In this document: positions 27,488-39,250 of the stretch, piece by piece
Layout: each line of letters opens with the position of its first letter
Numbering within the stretch: the first letter of the stretch is position 1
Source of the DNA: Posidoniimonas polymericola
Lineage (GTDB): Bacteria > Planctomycetota > Planctomycetia > Pirellulales > Lacipirellulaceae
Assembly (NCBI RefSeq): GCF_007859935.1
Contig: NZ_SJPO01000005.1
Span: forward strand, 186,001-250,000
DNA: 64,000 bases
Direction of reading: 5' to 3'
The notes under the pieces: model-generated
What the model was told of the DNA's origin: nothing
Database searches by the model: none
What the model saw: only the letters and a program-made list of their open reading frames with translations
Made by a program: the position numbers and the translations under genes

Positions 27488-29170
27488 TCAGCCCTTCCTG
27501 GCCGATTGTCGGATAGCGATCAGGTCCTTCATGACGCCCCCCAGATCGGCGGCCCCGATCTGCCCTCCAAAGGCGTCGTGCAGCAGCTTGTAAACGACGT
27601 AGAGCCGCTCATAAACCGCTACGTTTTCGGCAATCGGCTCGTAGACAGTCTCTTTGACTCCGGTCATGGCGGCCTGGGCCGACGGGACGTCTTGGTAGGC
27701 GCCGCCCACAACGGCGCCGAAAATCGCGGCCCCTAGGGCGCAGGTCTGGGCCGAGCGGCTGACCTTCATCGGCCGGTTGCAGACGTCCGCGTAGACCTGC
27801 ATCACGAAGGCGTTCTTCTCGGCGATCCCGCCGCAGTTGATCACTTCCTTGACCTCCACCCCGTACTCCTCGAAGCGGCGGATGATGGTCAGAGCGCCGA
27901 ACGCAGTGGCCTCGACCAGCGCCCGGTAGACCTCCGGAGCGGTAGTGTGCAGCGTCTGACCGATCAGCAGTCCGGTCAGCCGTGGGTCGACTAGCACCGT
28001 CCGGTTGCCGTTGTTCCAGTCGAGCGCGACGAGGCCCGACTCGCCCGGCTTCAGCTGGGCGGCGTCCTCGGTCAGCTTGACGTGGGCGGCGCCGTCGTTG
28101 CCGTACTCGGCGGGCGAGAGTCGACGCACGAACCAGTTGAAGATATCGCCTACGGCCGACTGGCCCGCCTCGAGCCCGTACTTGCCCGGCAGGATCGACT
28201 CGGGGACCACGCCGCACAGGCCCGGGATGTCCGGCAGGTTGGCGTCGAGCGGCGCGGGGACGCAGTCGCAGGTGCTGGTGCCCATGATCTTGACCAACAC
28301 GCCGTCACCGCAGCCGGCGCCAACCGCGCCCATATGGGCGTCGAACGCTCCGGCGGCGACCGGGATGCCAGCCGGCAGGCCGATCTCCTTGGCGACTTCA
28401 AGGCAGAGTTGACCGGCGGCCTGGTCGGACGGCACGGCCGCGGTTTCGTAGCGGTACCTCGACAGCCCGGGCTCGAGCGCATCGAGGAAATCGGCCGACG
28501 GCAGGCCGCCCCAATCGGTGTTGTACATCGCCTTGTGGCCGGCCGCGCAGATGCAGCGAGTGAGCGTGGCCGGGTCGGTGTTGCCGGTGGCGTAGGCCGG
28601 GATGTAGTCGGCCAGCTCGACCCAGCTCGCCGCGGCCGCGGCCACCTTGGGCTCGGTCCGCAGGCAGTGCAAGATCTTTGACCAGTACCACTCCGACGAG
28701 TAGACGCCGCCGCACTTCGCCAGGTAGGGCTCGCCCCGCTCCTGGGCGACGCGGGTGATCTCTTCGGCCTCGGCGTGCGAGGTGTGGTCCTTCCACAACC
28801 ACGCGTACGAGGCGAGATTCTCCTTGTGCTCCTCCAGCAGCGACAGCGCCGTGCCGTTGGCGTCGACCGGGATCGGCGTGGAGCCGGTCGTGTCGACGCC
28901 GAGACCCACGACCGCCTCGGGCGAGAAGCCGCTGTCCTCTGCCGCGGCGGCCTTGACCGCCTCGCGGACCGAAACGCGGAACCCCTCCAGGTAGTCGGCC
29001 GGGCTCTGGCGGGCCAGGTTCGGGTCCTTCGGATCCAGTAAGATACCGGCGTCGCCGCTAGGGTATTCGTAAACGTGGGCCGCGACCTCACGACCATCGG
29101 AGGCGTCAACCACCAGGGCCCGGACGCTGTTAGTGCCGTAGTCTACTCCGATTGCATAACGAGCCGTCAT
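27488..29170 (-). CDS. araB: Ribulokinase
   Basis: A 560-residue FGGY-family sugar kinase closely matching AraB, which phosphorylates L-ribulose in arabinose breakdown. N-terminal phosphate motif GVDYGTNSVRALVVD (about 8-22); later KIMGTSTCDC and the FGGY-C-type INCGGIAEKN (about 440) bind ATP. GGAGGGCGGC precedes the ATG at 29170. AraA and AraD are not in this window, so the pathway is completed elsewhere or the enzyme has another ketopentose substrate. Confidence 0.9.
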   Translation of the reverse strand: MTARYAIGVDYGTNSVRALVVDASDGREVAAHVYEYPSGDAGILLDPKDPNLARQSPADYLEGFRVSVREAVKAAAAEDSGFSPEAVVGLGVDTTGSTPIPVDANGTALSLLEEHKENLASYAWLWKDHTSHAEAEEITRVAQERGEPYLAKCGGVYSSEWYWSKILHCLRTEPKVAAAAASWVELADYIPAYATGNTDPATLTRCICAAGHKAMYNTDWGGLPSADFLDALEPGLSRYRYETAAVPSDQAAGQLCLEVAKEIGLPAGIPVAAGAFDAHMGAVGAGCGDGVLVKIMGTSTCDCVPAPLDANLPDIPGLCGVVPESILPGKYGLEAGQSAVGDIFNWFVRRLSPAEYGNDGAAHVKLTEDAAQLKPGESGLVALDWNNGNRTVLVDPRLTGLLIGQTLHTTAPEVYRALVEATAFGALTIIRRFEEYGVEVKEVINCGGIAEKNAFVMQVYADVCNRPMKVSRSAQTCALGAAIFGAVVGGAYQDVPSAQAAMTGVKETVYEPIAENVAVYERLYVVYKLLHDAFGGQIGAADLGGVMKDLIAIRQSARKG

Positions 29171-29299
29171 GCCGCCCTCCGGGTCCTGTCGAAAAGAATC
29201 AAGAGTATTTAGGTTAATGAGGAACCGGCGTCTGTGCTAGCGCCGGCCCCGCGACAATTCTGCCTCAAGGCAGCCTCAAATCAGGACATTCGTGCTTCC

Positions 29300-30286
29300 A
29301 TGGCCCACCGGAACGAACCCCTGAACGTGGTTGGCGTCGTGACCCCCCCGGGCGTGAGCCAGCGGGCAGAGCTGCAGGTCTCGCGGATGCCGACCGGCAC
29401 GACCCTCTCCGTGCCGCTGCAGGTGGTGAATGGCTCGAAGCCCGGGCCCGTAATGTGGATCAGCGCCGCGGTGCACGGCGACGAGCTGAACGGCATCGAA
29501 ATCGTCCGGCGGGTGCTGGAGCGGGTCAAGCCGAAGCAGCTCGCCGGAGCGCTGATCGCCGCCCCGCTGGTCAACGTGTTCGGTTTTATCGGGCAATCCC
29601 GCTACCTGCCGGACCGCCGCGACCTCAACCGGTCGTTCCCCGGGGCGGCCACTGGATCGCTGGCCAGCCGGCTCGCCCAGAAGTTTATGAGCGAGGTCGT
29701 GACCCACTGCCAATTCGGCATCGACCTGCACACCGGGTCGCACTACCGCACCAACCTGCCCCAGATCCGGGCCAACCTCGAAGACGAGCAGACCCGCGCC
29801 TGCGCCGAGGCGTTCGGAGCCCCCGTAGTGATGCACTCGCAAACCCGCGACGGCAGCCTGCGGCACGCGGCGACCAGACGCGGCATCCCGGTTCTGCTCT
29901 ACGAGGCCGGCGAGCCGATGCGGTTCGACGAGGACGCCATCACCAAGGGGGTCAACGGGGTGTTGCGGGTGATGTCGAAGCTCGGTATGCGTTCCCGCAA
30001 GACGCCGCTCAAGCCGTTCGGCGGGGTGCAAGTCCAAAGCAGCGTCTGGGCCCGCGCCAAGCGGGGCGGCATCCTGCGGCTGTCGGTGCAGTTGGGGCAG
30101 CGGGTGTCACGCAAAGAGCCGCTCGGCGTGATAGCCGACGTGTTTGGCGCGGAGGAGCGGGTCGTGACCTCGCCGATCGCCGGGATCGTCATTGGCTTCA
30201 CCACCAACCCGCTTGTCCATCAGGGCGACGCCGTGATCCACATCGCGCAGACCGCGTCCGGCGGCGCCCCCGAGGCGGCAACGTAA
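29300..30286 (+). CDS. Succinylglutamate desuccinylase/aspartoacylase family zinc enzyme
   Basis: A 328-residue M14-like zinc hydrolase of the AstE/ASPA superfamily. Zinc ligands are H59 and E62 in AAVHGDELNG and a later His in GIDLHTG (about 143); the catalytic Glu sits in LLYEAGE (about 204). The C-terminal ~90 residues form a lipoyl/barrel-sandwich-like domain (VWARAKRGGILRL, then VQLGQRVSRKEPLGVI), as in many members. It should hydrolyse an amide bond of an N-acylated amino acid; substrate unknown. The ATG at 29300 is chosen because upstream residues are not conserved. Confidence 0.85.
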   Translation: MAHRNEPLNVVGVVTPPGVSQRAELQVSRMPTGTTLSVPLQVVNGSKPGPVMWISAAVHGDELNGIEIVRRVLERVKPKQLAGALIAAPLVNVFGFIGQSRYLPDRRDLNRSFPGAATGSLASRLAQKFMSEVVTHCQFGIDLHTGSHYRTNLPQIRANLEDEQTRACAEAFGAPVVMHSQTRDGSLRHAATRRGIPVLLYEAGEPMRFDEDAITKGVNGVLRVMSKLGMRSRKTPLKPFGGVQVQSSVWARAKRGGILRLSVQLGQRVSRKEPLGVIADVFGAEERVVTSPIAGIVIGFTTNPLVHQGDAVIHIAQTASGGAPEAAT

Positions 30287-30305
30287 AGGTGACCCAGCGC
30301 AGATC

Positions 30306-30695
30306 TCAAGCCGATTCGAGCACCATATTGGCGTACTGAGTCGTGTCGCCGGTGCGGATCAGGCCGATGGCGTTCGGCACGCGTCGCTTGAATGCCTCGT
30401 GCGGCTGACGGGTCAGCGGGAGGCCCTCGAGGGCGGCATCGAACGCAGAACGCGTTGGCTGGTCGTTGTGGTCAAAGAACTCCTGGGCCATCGCCACCCG
30501 TCCAAACACGCACCCCGCCCGCACGGCCCGGAGCACTTCGAGGACGGTGGGGATGTCGTCAACCAGCGAGATGTCGATCGTCTCGATCTGCGGCCAGTAC
30601 GGGAAGCCCCGGTCGGCGATCACCAGCGTGTTGGTGTGCCGAACGCGGCTCAGCAGCGAGTTGATCTGGGGATTCAGGATGCCTGAGGTGAGCAT
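30306..30695 (-). CDS. RbsD/FucU-family sugar pyranase/mutarotase
   Basis: A 129-residue protein of the RbsD/FucU family, which converts ribose or fucose anomers. The pattern starts with SGILNPQINSLLSRVRHTNTLVIADRG, whose first His is the catalytic residue, and ends with IRTGDTTQYANMVLES, as in RbsD. An ATG at 30695 is the likely start; a TTG at 30740 overlapping the GspE stop is possible. It lies directly after the GspE-like gene, with which it has no obvious functional link. No ribose ABC transporter or kinase is present. Confidence 0.82.
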   Translation of the reverse strand: MLTSGILNPQINSLLSRVRHTNTLVIADRGFPYWPQIETIDISLVDDIPTVLEVLRAVRAGCVFGRVAMAQEFFDHNDQPTRSAFDAALEGLPLTRQPHEAFKRRVPNAIGLIRTGDTTQYANMVLESA

Positions 30696-30726
30696 GCGGG
30701 CAGCGTTTGATTGGGTCGCGGCGACG

Positions 30727-32202
30727 CTAGAAGGGGCCAAGCGTCATCACTTCTTCGTAACTTGTGAGTCCCTTCAGCAGCTTCTCGACCGCGTCGTCGA
30801 TGAGCAGGGAGCCACCGGACTCAGGGGTGGCGTCGCGGATGTCTGACTCGCTGGCGTGGTCGTTGATCAGTTTCTTGATTCTGTCGTCGACGACCATCAG
30901 CTCGAACACGCCGACCCGGCCGTGGTAGCCCCGCCCGCCGCACTCTTGGCAGCCACCAGGGTCATACACCGTGACGCCCTTGACGCCCGACCGCCCCAGC
31001 GACTCGGACTCGAGTGCGGTAAGCTCGCGGGGTTTGCGGCACCGCATGCACAGGCGGCGGACCAGCCGTTGGGCGACCGACAGCCGCACCGTGGCGGCCA
31101 CCAGGAACGGCTCGACGCCCAGGTCGATCAGCCGGGTCGCGGCGCCCGCCGCCGAGTTGGTGTGCAGCGAGCTCAGCACCAGGTGGCCGGTGAGCGCCGC
31201 CTTGACGCCGGTTGACGCCGACTCGTAGTCGCGCATCTCGCCAATCATGATCACGTCGGGGTCACTGCGGAGGATGTTCCTCAGGACGGTTCCGAAGGCG
31301 ACCTTGTCGGCCGTGTCGACCTCGACCTGCGAGACGCCCACCATGTCGTACTCGACCGGGTCCTCGACCGTGATGATCCGGCCGGGGCGGTTGGCCAGCC
31401 GGTGCTTGAGCGCGGCGTACAGCGTGGTGCTCTTGCCGGCGCCGGTCGGGCCGGTAAGCAGGATCATTCCCTGCCGCTGCGTGAGCTCCGACGCGAACAC
31501 GGCGCGGCCCTGCTCGGACATCCCCAGCCGGTTGAGCGTCAGCCGTCCCGCCTCGGTCGCCAGCAGCCGCAGCGTGAGCCGCTCGCCTTGCGTGGTCGGC
31601 AGGCAAGCGGCGCGGATGTCGACCTGCTGGCCCTTGTCGCCGTACTCGAAGGTGAAGCGGCCGTCCTGCGCCATCCGCTTTTCGGCGATGTCCATGTTCG
31701 AAAGCACCTTGAAGCGCCCGAGCACCGCTGGGTGCAGGTCCTTGGGATACTTGCGGAACACCTCCAGGACGCCGTCGACTCGGAGCTGCACTAGAACGAT
31801 GCTCTCTTCCGGGTCGATATGGATGTCGGACGCGCGGCGCTCGATCGCGGCGTTGAGGATCTCGCGGCACGCATCGGTGGCGTTGGTAGGCAGGGACGCC
31901 GCCGGCGGCTCCTTGTGCTCGACTGGCGGCGCCGCCTTGGTCTTCGCCTTGCGGGACAGGCTGAGCGGGCCGCGGCTCCGCTTGACGCCGTCGGCCGGTT
32001 CGGCCGGCTTGACTTCGGGGGCGGCGGTGGTGAGCTCGAGCCCCTTCACGTAGGCGGCGATGACCCACTCGTCGGACTCCGCATGGCGGACCCGGTGCGT
32101 CGGCATCAGGTCGCCAGACTCGGCCCACTTGCGGAGCTTGTCGAGTGAGAACGGGCCGTAGACCTGGCCGTCGCCGATCTCAAAATACCACTGGTCGAGC
32201 AT
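30727..32202 (-). CDS. GspE/PilB-type secretion ATPase with N-terminal GYF-like domain
   Basis: A 491-residue hexameric ATPase of the type II secretion / type IV pilus class. Residues 3-50 form a GYF_2-like domain (WYFEIGDGQVYGPFS), an unusual replacement for the standard GspE N-domain. Walker A is GPTGAGKST (about 249-257), followed by the Asp box, Walker B (VIMIGEMRD), the His box and a zinc-binding tetracysteine (CMRCRKP and CQECGGRG, about 383-418). The protein has a KASDIHIDPEE-like segment (ASDIHIDPEE). The ATG at 32202 was chosen; a longer start at 32262 would give a hydrophobic N-terminus unlikely for an ATPase. No other secretion genes are adjacent. Confidence 0.88.
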   Translation of the reverse strand: MLDQWYFEIGDGQVYGPFSLDKLRKWAESGDLMPTHRVRHAESDEWVIAAYVKGLELTTAAPEVKPAEPADGVKRSRGPLSLSRKAKTKAAPPVEHKEPPAASLPTNATDACREILNAAIERRASDIHIDPEESIVLVQLRVDGVLEVFRKYPKDLHPAVLGRFKVLSNMDIAEKRMAQDGRFTFEYGDKGQQVDIRAACLPTTQGERLTLRLLATEAGRLTLNRLGMSEQGRAVFASELTQRQGMILLTGPTGAGKSTTLYAALKHRLANRPGRIITVEDPVEYDMVGVSQVEVDTADKVAFGTVLRNILRSDPDVIMIGEMRDYESASTGVKAALTGHLVLSSLHTNSAAGAATRLIDLGVEPFLVAATVRLSVAQRLVRRLCMRCRKPRELTALESESLGRSGVKGVTVYDPGGCQECGGRGYHGRVGVFELMVVDDRIKKLINDHASESDIRDATPESGGSLLIDDAVEKLLKGLTSYEEVMTLGPF

Positions 32203-32384
32203 GCCGAGCGTCGCGAGGAAAAGGAACAGGAGCCGGACGGTCCGCTTGCTACAAGATACCAAGCGGCCGTCCCCGATGCGATCTTTAGCGCGAGCGAGCC
32301 TCGCACGAGAGGACCGAAAACGGCCGGTTTTGCGAATATGCTAGAGTTTCATTAGCCGGGGATTTCTATCGATCAGGGGGGCAA

Positions 32385-32630
32385 ATGGACAACCAGAACA
32401 AGGGCCGTCGGCCCAGTTTCCGTGGCGCCCTGTCGGCGTGGCTCCAGGGCCGTTTGCAAGAGTGCACCCACTGCCGTGTGTGTAGCCACGACGTCACGCC
32501 TCTGGACCACTACTGCGCGAACTGCGGCCAGCAGGACCCGGCCCTCGTGTCTAAGTCCGCAGCCCTCTCGGTGGTGGTGCTAGCGGGGCTGCTGGCGTGC
32601 GGCGGCGTCACGGCTTTGGTCGGAATCTAG
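32385..32630 (+). CDS. Small zinc-ribbon membrane protein
   Basis: An 81-residue protein with a Cys-rich zinc-ribbon segment (CTHCRVC followed by HYCANC, about 27-47) and one C-terminal transmembrane helix (about 60-79). GGGG is five bases or so upstream of the ATG. Similar small proteins are common in planctomycetes; function unknown. It sits between the GspE-type gene and the signalling cluster. Confidence 0.65.
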   Translation: MDNQNKGRRPSFRGALSAWLQGRLQECTHCRVCSHDVTPLDHYCANCGQQDPALVSKSAALSVVVLAGLLACGGVTALVGI

Positions 32631-32807
32631 GGCGCCCGGCCAGCCACGCGTCACCGGTATCGGGGCCGTCACAACCGGCGCGACCCGACCGGCGGGCCTC
32701 CCGCGGATTGCGTCAAAACGCCGGAGGCCCGGGCGGACCCTGTCCTATGTTTGCCAGTACGGTCCCTCTTCCATCCCCCTCACTAGTGAAACCTCAAGGC
32801 TTTGGAA

Positions 32808-33182
32808 ATGGCGCACATCCTCGTCGTAGACGACTCTCGGCTTACCCGACGAATGATCGCCGGCCCCTTAACCGCCGACGGGCATGAGGTCCGGCAGGCG
32901 GGCAACGGCGTGGAGGCGCTTGCCGCCTGCGGTGAGGGCCTGCCCGACCTGGTAATCACCGACCTGCTGATGCCGGAGATGGACGGCTTCGAACTGAGCG
33001 AGCGGCTCGCCGAACTGCACCCCGAGCTTCCCGTCGTGGTTGCTTCTGCGGACATTCAGGAGAAGTCCCACGAGCGCTGCCGGGCGGCCAATGTGCGACA
33101 AATCCTGCAGAAGCCCTTTACCCCCGAGCAGGTCCGCGCCGCCCTCAGCGAAGCTCTCGACAGGGAGGCGGTGAACTCGTGA
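32808..33182 (+). CDS. Single-domain response regulator (CheY-like)
   Basis: A 124-residue receiver domain: acidic pair D8/D9, phospho-acceptor D52 in TDLLMPEMDG and the conserved Lys in LQKPF (about 104). No output domain, as in CheY. A TTG six bases upstream is in frame. The stop overlaps the CheC start (GTGA), so the two are translationally coupled. It likely receives phosphate from the hybrid kinase in this cluster. Confidence 0.88.
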   Translation: MAHILVVDDSRLTRRMIAGPLTADGHEVRQAGNGVEALAACGEGLPDLVITDLLMPEMDGFELSERLAELHPELPVVVASADIQEKSHERCRAANVRQILQKPFTPEQVRAALSEALDREAVNS

Positions 33183-33786
33183 GACTCTCGCAAGATCAAA
33201 TCGACGCCCTGACCGAGGTCGTGAACATTGGCGTCGGCCGTGCGGCTGGCTCGCTCTGCTCGCTGATCGACCGCCACATCGAGCTGCACGTCCCGCAGGT
33301 TGAGTTGGTGCCGGCCAACGAGATGAACGCCCGCGCCTCCTCGCACAAGAGCACTCTCGACACCTCGGTCATCCAGGACTTCGACGGGGTCGTGAACGGC
33401 CGAGCGGTGCTCGCCTTCCCCCGCGCCAGCGGCGTGCTGCTCGCCCAGATACTCGGCGAGATGGAAGAAGAACAAGACGAGCTCGACCTCGACCTGGCGG
33501 GCGTGCTCGAGGAGGTCGGCAACATCGTGCTCAACGGCGTGCTGGGGACCATGGCCAACCTGTTCAAGGGCGAGTTTCTTTACACGGTTCCGCGGCTCGA
33601 GTCCGACATGGACGCCCTGCACCTGGTGCTGGAGCACAGCTCGGCCCGCGAGAGCGCGGAGCCCGCGATCCTGGTCGCCGACGCCCACTTCAGCGTCGCG
33701 GAGAGCGACATCTGCGGTTCGCTGCTGCTGGCATTCAGCCTGGATGACATGGCCGAGCGTCTCGAGGCGCTGCTGGAGTCGGTTGC

Positions 33787-33790
<4 letters not shown>
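33179..33790 (+). CDS. CheC-family chemotaxis phosphatase
   Basis: A 203-residue CheC-type protein. Both signature helices are intact: LTEVVNIGVGRAAGSL (near residue 10) and LEEVGNIVLNGVLGTMA (near residue 110), each with the E-x2-x-N pair that dephosphorylates CheY-P. The start is GTG at 33179, overlapping the response regulator stop, and its own stop overlaps the next start in the same way. It probably dephosphorylates the receiver upstream. No CheD partner nearby. Confidence 0.85.
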
Positions 33791-35799
<2,009 letters not shown>

Positions 35800-36021
35800 C
35801 CCCGCCGCGCCCCGGCAAACCGCCGCCACCTTTGTCAGTAACCCGCAGCTGGTGTCCGTGCAATGCCACAAGACCGCCCCAACCTGCACGCGGAATGCGT
35901 CCGCCGTCACAACAGAATGTACGGGCCGCCTATTGTTGCAAGCGGCTTGGTGCGACCTATCTTTGCAGACAGCAAGGTCTCCCTTTTAGCCGTACTCTCC
36001 AGCGGCGTCAGAATCCCCATC

Positions 36022-36762
36022 ATGAACAAATCTCGCAAATTCCTGGTGATCGACGACAGCCTCGCAGACAGTGTGCTGCTCCGGGCGTTGCTCACCCACA
36101 TCTGGCAGGATCGCGTCCAGTTGGCCCACTGTCGTGACGGGGAATCCGCGATGGACACCCTCGAGAACAACCAGTTCGACTGCGTGTTTCTGGACTACAA
36201 GCTGGGCAACGACAGCGGCCTTGATGTGCTGCGGATGATCCGCGACTCGGGCAATGACGTGCCGGTAATCATGATGTCTGGCTGCGGCAGCGAGGAGGTC
36301 GCGGTGCAGGCCCTGCAGCTCGGCTCGCAAGACTACGTCAGGAAGGGCTCCGACGGCAAGTACCTGACTACCGAATCCCTCGCCGCGGTCACCAAGAACG
36401 CTATCGACAAGGTCGAACTGGAGCGGCAGGTCCACGCCCAGGAGGTCCACCTGCAACACAAGCTGGCGGACCTCGATACCGAACTAGCCATCGAGCGTCA
36501 ATCGGGCGACACGTCCGACGGGAGCCTCGCGGAGCTGCAGAACATTGTGAGGTCGGTAGCCGACTCGTTAAGCCTGGTCGACAGCCTTCTGGCCGCCACC
36601 TCCGAGCTGACTGCCGAACGAGAAGAGGGTCGCACCGACGCCGGCTTGCTCTCGCGGCTCAAGTCGCTCGACTCTACAGCCAAGGAGCTGAAGTGCTCTC
36701 TCCTCAAGGCGTGCGGGGCCACTGGCCGCGACGCCCTCGCCGCTGCGATGGACGAGAAATAG
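36022..36762 (+). CDS. Response regulator with C-terminal coiled coil
   Basis: A 246-residue protein: receiver domain 1-125 with D11/D12, phospho-acceptor D58 (VFLDYKLGND) and Lys108, followed by an ~120-residue helical/coiled-coil region rich in Glu, Leu and Gln (about 130-235). There is no known DNA-binding or enzymatic output, so it probably acts by protein-protein contact. The ATG at 36022 was chosen because the receiver begins immediately after. The 222 bases upstream to the kinase stop hold no gene but could contain a promoter. Confidence 0.8.
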   Translation: MNKSRKFLVIDDSLADSVLLRALLTHIWQDRVQLAHCRDGESAMDTLENNQFDCVFLDYKLGNDSGLDVLRMIRDSGNDVPVIMMSGCGSEEVAVQALQLGSQDYVRKGSDGKYLTTESLAAVTKNAIDKVELERQVHAQEVHLQHKLADLDTELAIERQSGDTSDGSLAELQNIVRSVADSLSLVDSLLAATSELTAEREEGRTDAGLLSRLKSLDSTAKELKCSLLKACGATGRDALAAAMDEK

Positions 36763-36789
36763 TAGAAACAGTAATCCGGGGGACCCGCA

Positions 36790-37164
36790 ATGGACGCCCA
36801 CTCTGCTGCGTGCAGCTCGTCCCTCGCGCCATTCTACATCGACTGGCAAGACCTGCTCGACTCCGTGGGTGGAGACGCCCAAGTGCTGCGTGAGGTGGTG
36901 GCCGCCTACGCGACAGAAATCGACAGCGAGCTCGAGCGGCTCGACCGCGGCCTGGCCAGTAACGACCTGACCACCGCGGAGAAGGCGTCCCACAAATTGA
37001 AGAGCGCGATGCGGTTCTTCCGACTAGAGCCCGTCGCCGCCGCCGCCGAACGGGCCGAGGCGGCAGCCGAAAACGGCGACCACAGCGCGGCCTCGGCCGC
37101 TTGCGCCGAGTTCGGCCCGGGCGCCTTACGCCTGCTTTCGGCCATCGCCGCCTGGCTCGACTAG
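36790..37164 (+). CDS. Hpt-domain histidine phosphotransfer protein
   Basis: A 124-residue all-helical Hpt protein with phospho-acceptor His68 in KASHKLKSAMRF, the standard HxLKG-type motif with S for G. It starts 27 bases after the response-regulator stop. With the hybrid kinase upstream and two receivers, it completes a phosphorelay (His-Asp-His-Asp). Its 3' end overlaps the convergent SRAP gene by four bases. Confidence 0.85.
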   Translation: MDAHSAACSSSLAPFYIDWQDLLDSVGGDAQVLREVVAAYATEIDSELERLDRGLASNDLTTAEKASHKLKSAMRFFRLEPVAAAAERAEAAAENGDHSAASAACAEFGPGALRLLSAIAAWLD

Positions 37165-37883
37165 AACCCGACCGCGGACGCGGTTTCGAGTGCGGCCAGC
37201 TGCTCGTCGCGCTCACGCATGCGGGCCGACTGACGCTTCGTCCAGCTCGGGGCCATGTCGCGGGCGTGCGTGTGCTCAAGTTCCGGATCGATCGCGAGCG
37301 ACCGCAGCAGGTCAACGCCGGCCTGGGTTTCGAGCGTGCGGCGCTCGAGCCACTGGTCAACTTCTTGCTCGTCAACAAACACCGGCTGGCGGTGGTGGCC
37401 ATGGCTCATTACGTAGTCGCCCGCGGGCCGCATAAGCAGCGACATCGTGACCACACTCGACTCTCCGTCCGGTGAGCGCCAGGTGCGGTAGATGCCGGCC
37501 GCGAGCAGCAGGTCGTGGTCGGGGCGGTGGAAGTAGACCTCGGAGCCGGCGGTCTCTCCCCAGTAGCAGGGCTCGCGGAAATCGGTCATTGGCACGACGC
37601 ACCGCGAAGTCCGGAAGGCATCTTTCCAGGGCCATTTGTGAATCGACTCGACACGGGCGTTGTTGAGCGCTCGCTTCGGATCGCCGGGCGACTCGCACCC
37701 GGGCGGGCAGAAGGCGAACTGCAGCCCTGCAAGCACACGTTTACTCTGCTTGTCGAACAGTAGCCCCGGCACGCTCGAACGCGGCAGGCACTCGACGCCG
37801 AGCTCGAAGTCGTCAATCAGGCGGGCGTTGAACCGTGCGGCGATGTTTTCCAGCTTGGCCTTGATGAGGTAGCGGTTGCACAT
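37161..37883 (-). CDS. SRAP (HMCES/YedK) family abasic-site DNA-protein crosslink peptidase-like protein
   Basis: A 240-residue member of the SOS-response-associated peptidase family. The start at 37883 is fixed by biology: Cys2 (MCNRY) must become the N-terminus after Met removal, where it forms a thiazolidine crosslink with abasic sites. Other active-site residues are seen in NARVESI (Asn, Arg, Glu) and SHGHHRQPV (His). The variant HHRQP in place of the usual HxRMP is a slight divergence. It protects single-stranded DNA at abasic sites during replication. It converges with the Hpt gene. Confidence 0.88.
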   Translation of the reverse strand: MCNRYLIKAKLENIAARFNARLIDDFELGVECLPRSSVPGLLFDKQSKRVLAGLQFAFCPPGCESPGDPKRALNNARVESIHKWPWKDAFRTSRCVVPMTDFREPCYWGETAGSEVYFHRPDHDLLLAAGIYRTWRSPDGESSVVTMSLLMRPAGDYVMSHGHHRQPVFVDEQEVDQWLERRTLETQAGVDLLRSLAIDPELEHTHARDMAPSWTKRQSARMRERDEQLAALETASAVGF

Positions 37884-37928
37884 GCCGATGCTCCGAGCCA
37901 AAGCCTAGAGTCTAGCGGACCGGGCCGC

Positions 37929-38264
37929 CTACAGGCTAGCTGCCGGCGCCCGGACCGAGTCGAGCGCCTCGGCAATCCGCCGCGGAACCGGCGACACCAA
38001 TAGAGCCGGCCCGCCGTTGAGCCTGCACCAGGCGTCGGCAGCGGCTTCGCAGGCGGCCTGCCGTTTGGCCTCAAGTGGGCTTACGCCGAACGCGACCAGC
38101 TGGTGGATCCGCTCTTCATCGACCTCAATCGCGTCGCGGCCGCGGAGCCATCTCTCGCAGAACTGTCGGGCGGCGTCGACGCCTCCGTTGGCGCCGCTCG
38201 ATGCGAACCCGCACGCAACCCGCAAAATCGTCCTGATGGCTTGATCGTCCTTGGCAATTCTCAT
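37929..38264 (-). CDS. Hypothetical protein
   Basis: A 111-residue predicted cytosolic, helical protein of no recognised family, with two Cys residues (in VACGF and FCERW) and two in the second half. The ATG at 38264 is preferred, although a longer start (38333) is possible. It lies 45 bases upstream of the SRAP gene on the same strand, so a shared transcript is possible. Confidence 0.5.
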   Translation of the reverse strand: MRIAKDDQAIRTILRVACGFASSGANGGVDAARQFCERWLRGRDAIEVDEERIHQLVAFGVSPLEAKRQAACEAAADAWCRLNGGPALLVSPVPRRIAEALDSVRAPAASL

Positions 38265-39250
38265 GGCTTCGGTTCCGACGGGCAGTGGTGCAGAGCGCTC
38301 GGCAACAACGCTAAATTTAGTGCGACCGGCCATATTGCCAACAGGAACCGGAAGCGCCTTCCTATCGCGCTGCGACAGGTTCGTCGTGCCCGGGCAGGCC
38401 CGGCATTGATAGAAGAACCATGTCGTTGCAGATGAACGCACTTCGCGTGCCATTCGGAGGGGCCTAGAGACTATCCAGGGATGCTGGCGCCTGTTCCACG
38501 GCCGTCGACGTCGGAAACTCCACTAAGAACGAGATTTGTATCGTCCCCAGAGGGCGAAATTGGCGAATTGGAGGCCAGTTTGATCTGGTATACACCGCGG
38601 CGTTCAACAGATCATTTACCCCGTGGTCAGAATAATTGCGTCCCAAATCGGCAAACCGAAAACCTAATCTATGACTCAAGCTGCTGGGTGGTTTTTCGGG
38701 CTCCAATTAGCGGACTCTTGGCGACCAGATTGCCGTATGACCGTTGATCGGGCCCGTAAATTTAATTGGCATCCCGGTTCAATTGGATTGGAATAGGTGC
38801 TCGCAGTAGCGTCCTCAGATCTACGACTCTCTCGAGCGTCTTTATCCGTGACCTTGCGAATACACAAACTCTCTCTTGAACTGTTGGGTGCGATTGCTCA
38901 CGACTCTCGGACAGCGGCGGGAGCCGGACCGACTGAGCGAAGCGAGCGTTGCACGGCGCCCTCGGTGCCGGAAGGCGATAGTACGTCGGGCGAACTGTAG
39001 GGGTCTGCTTTCCATGGTCCCCCAATTCGCGATGCCGAAGTGGGCGACGGCGTCCCGCGTGAATTGACGCCGGATCACCAAAAAGGAATTCGACCGGATG
39101 GTCACCGCGGTTTGGAAGGTAGTCGGCAAAGGCAAGGCTGCGTCGTGGACGTCACTGCTGCGGGTCCTGTGGTGCCATGTGATTGACACCACAGGTCCGG
39201 CGTGGGCCCTTGGGGGGAGCAAGTATCGGTTAAGATCCGGCAAACCTAAG

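Noticed and set aside
39166..39195. 9-bp inverted repeat in the gene-less region as a terminator
   Set aside because: There is no gene for it to end and no T run; noted only as structure.
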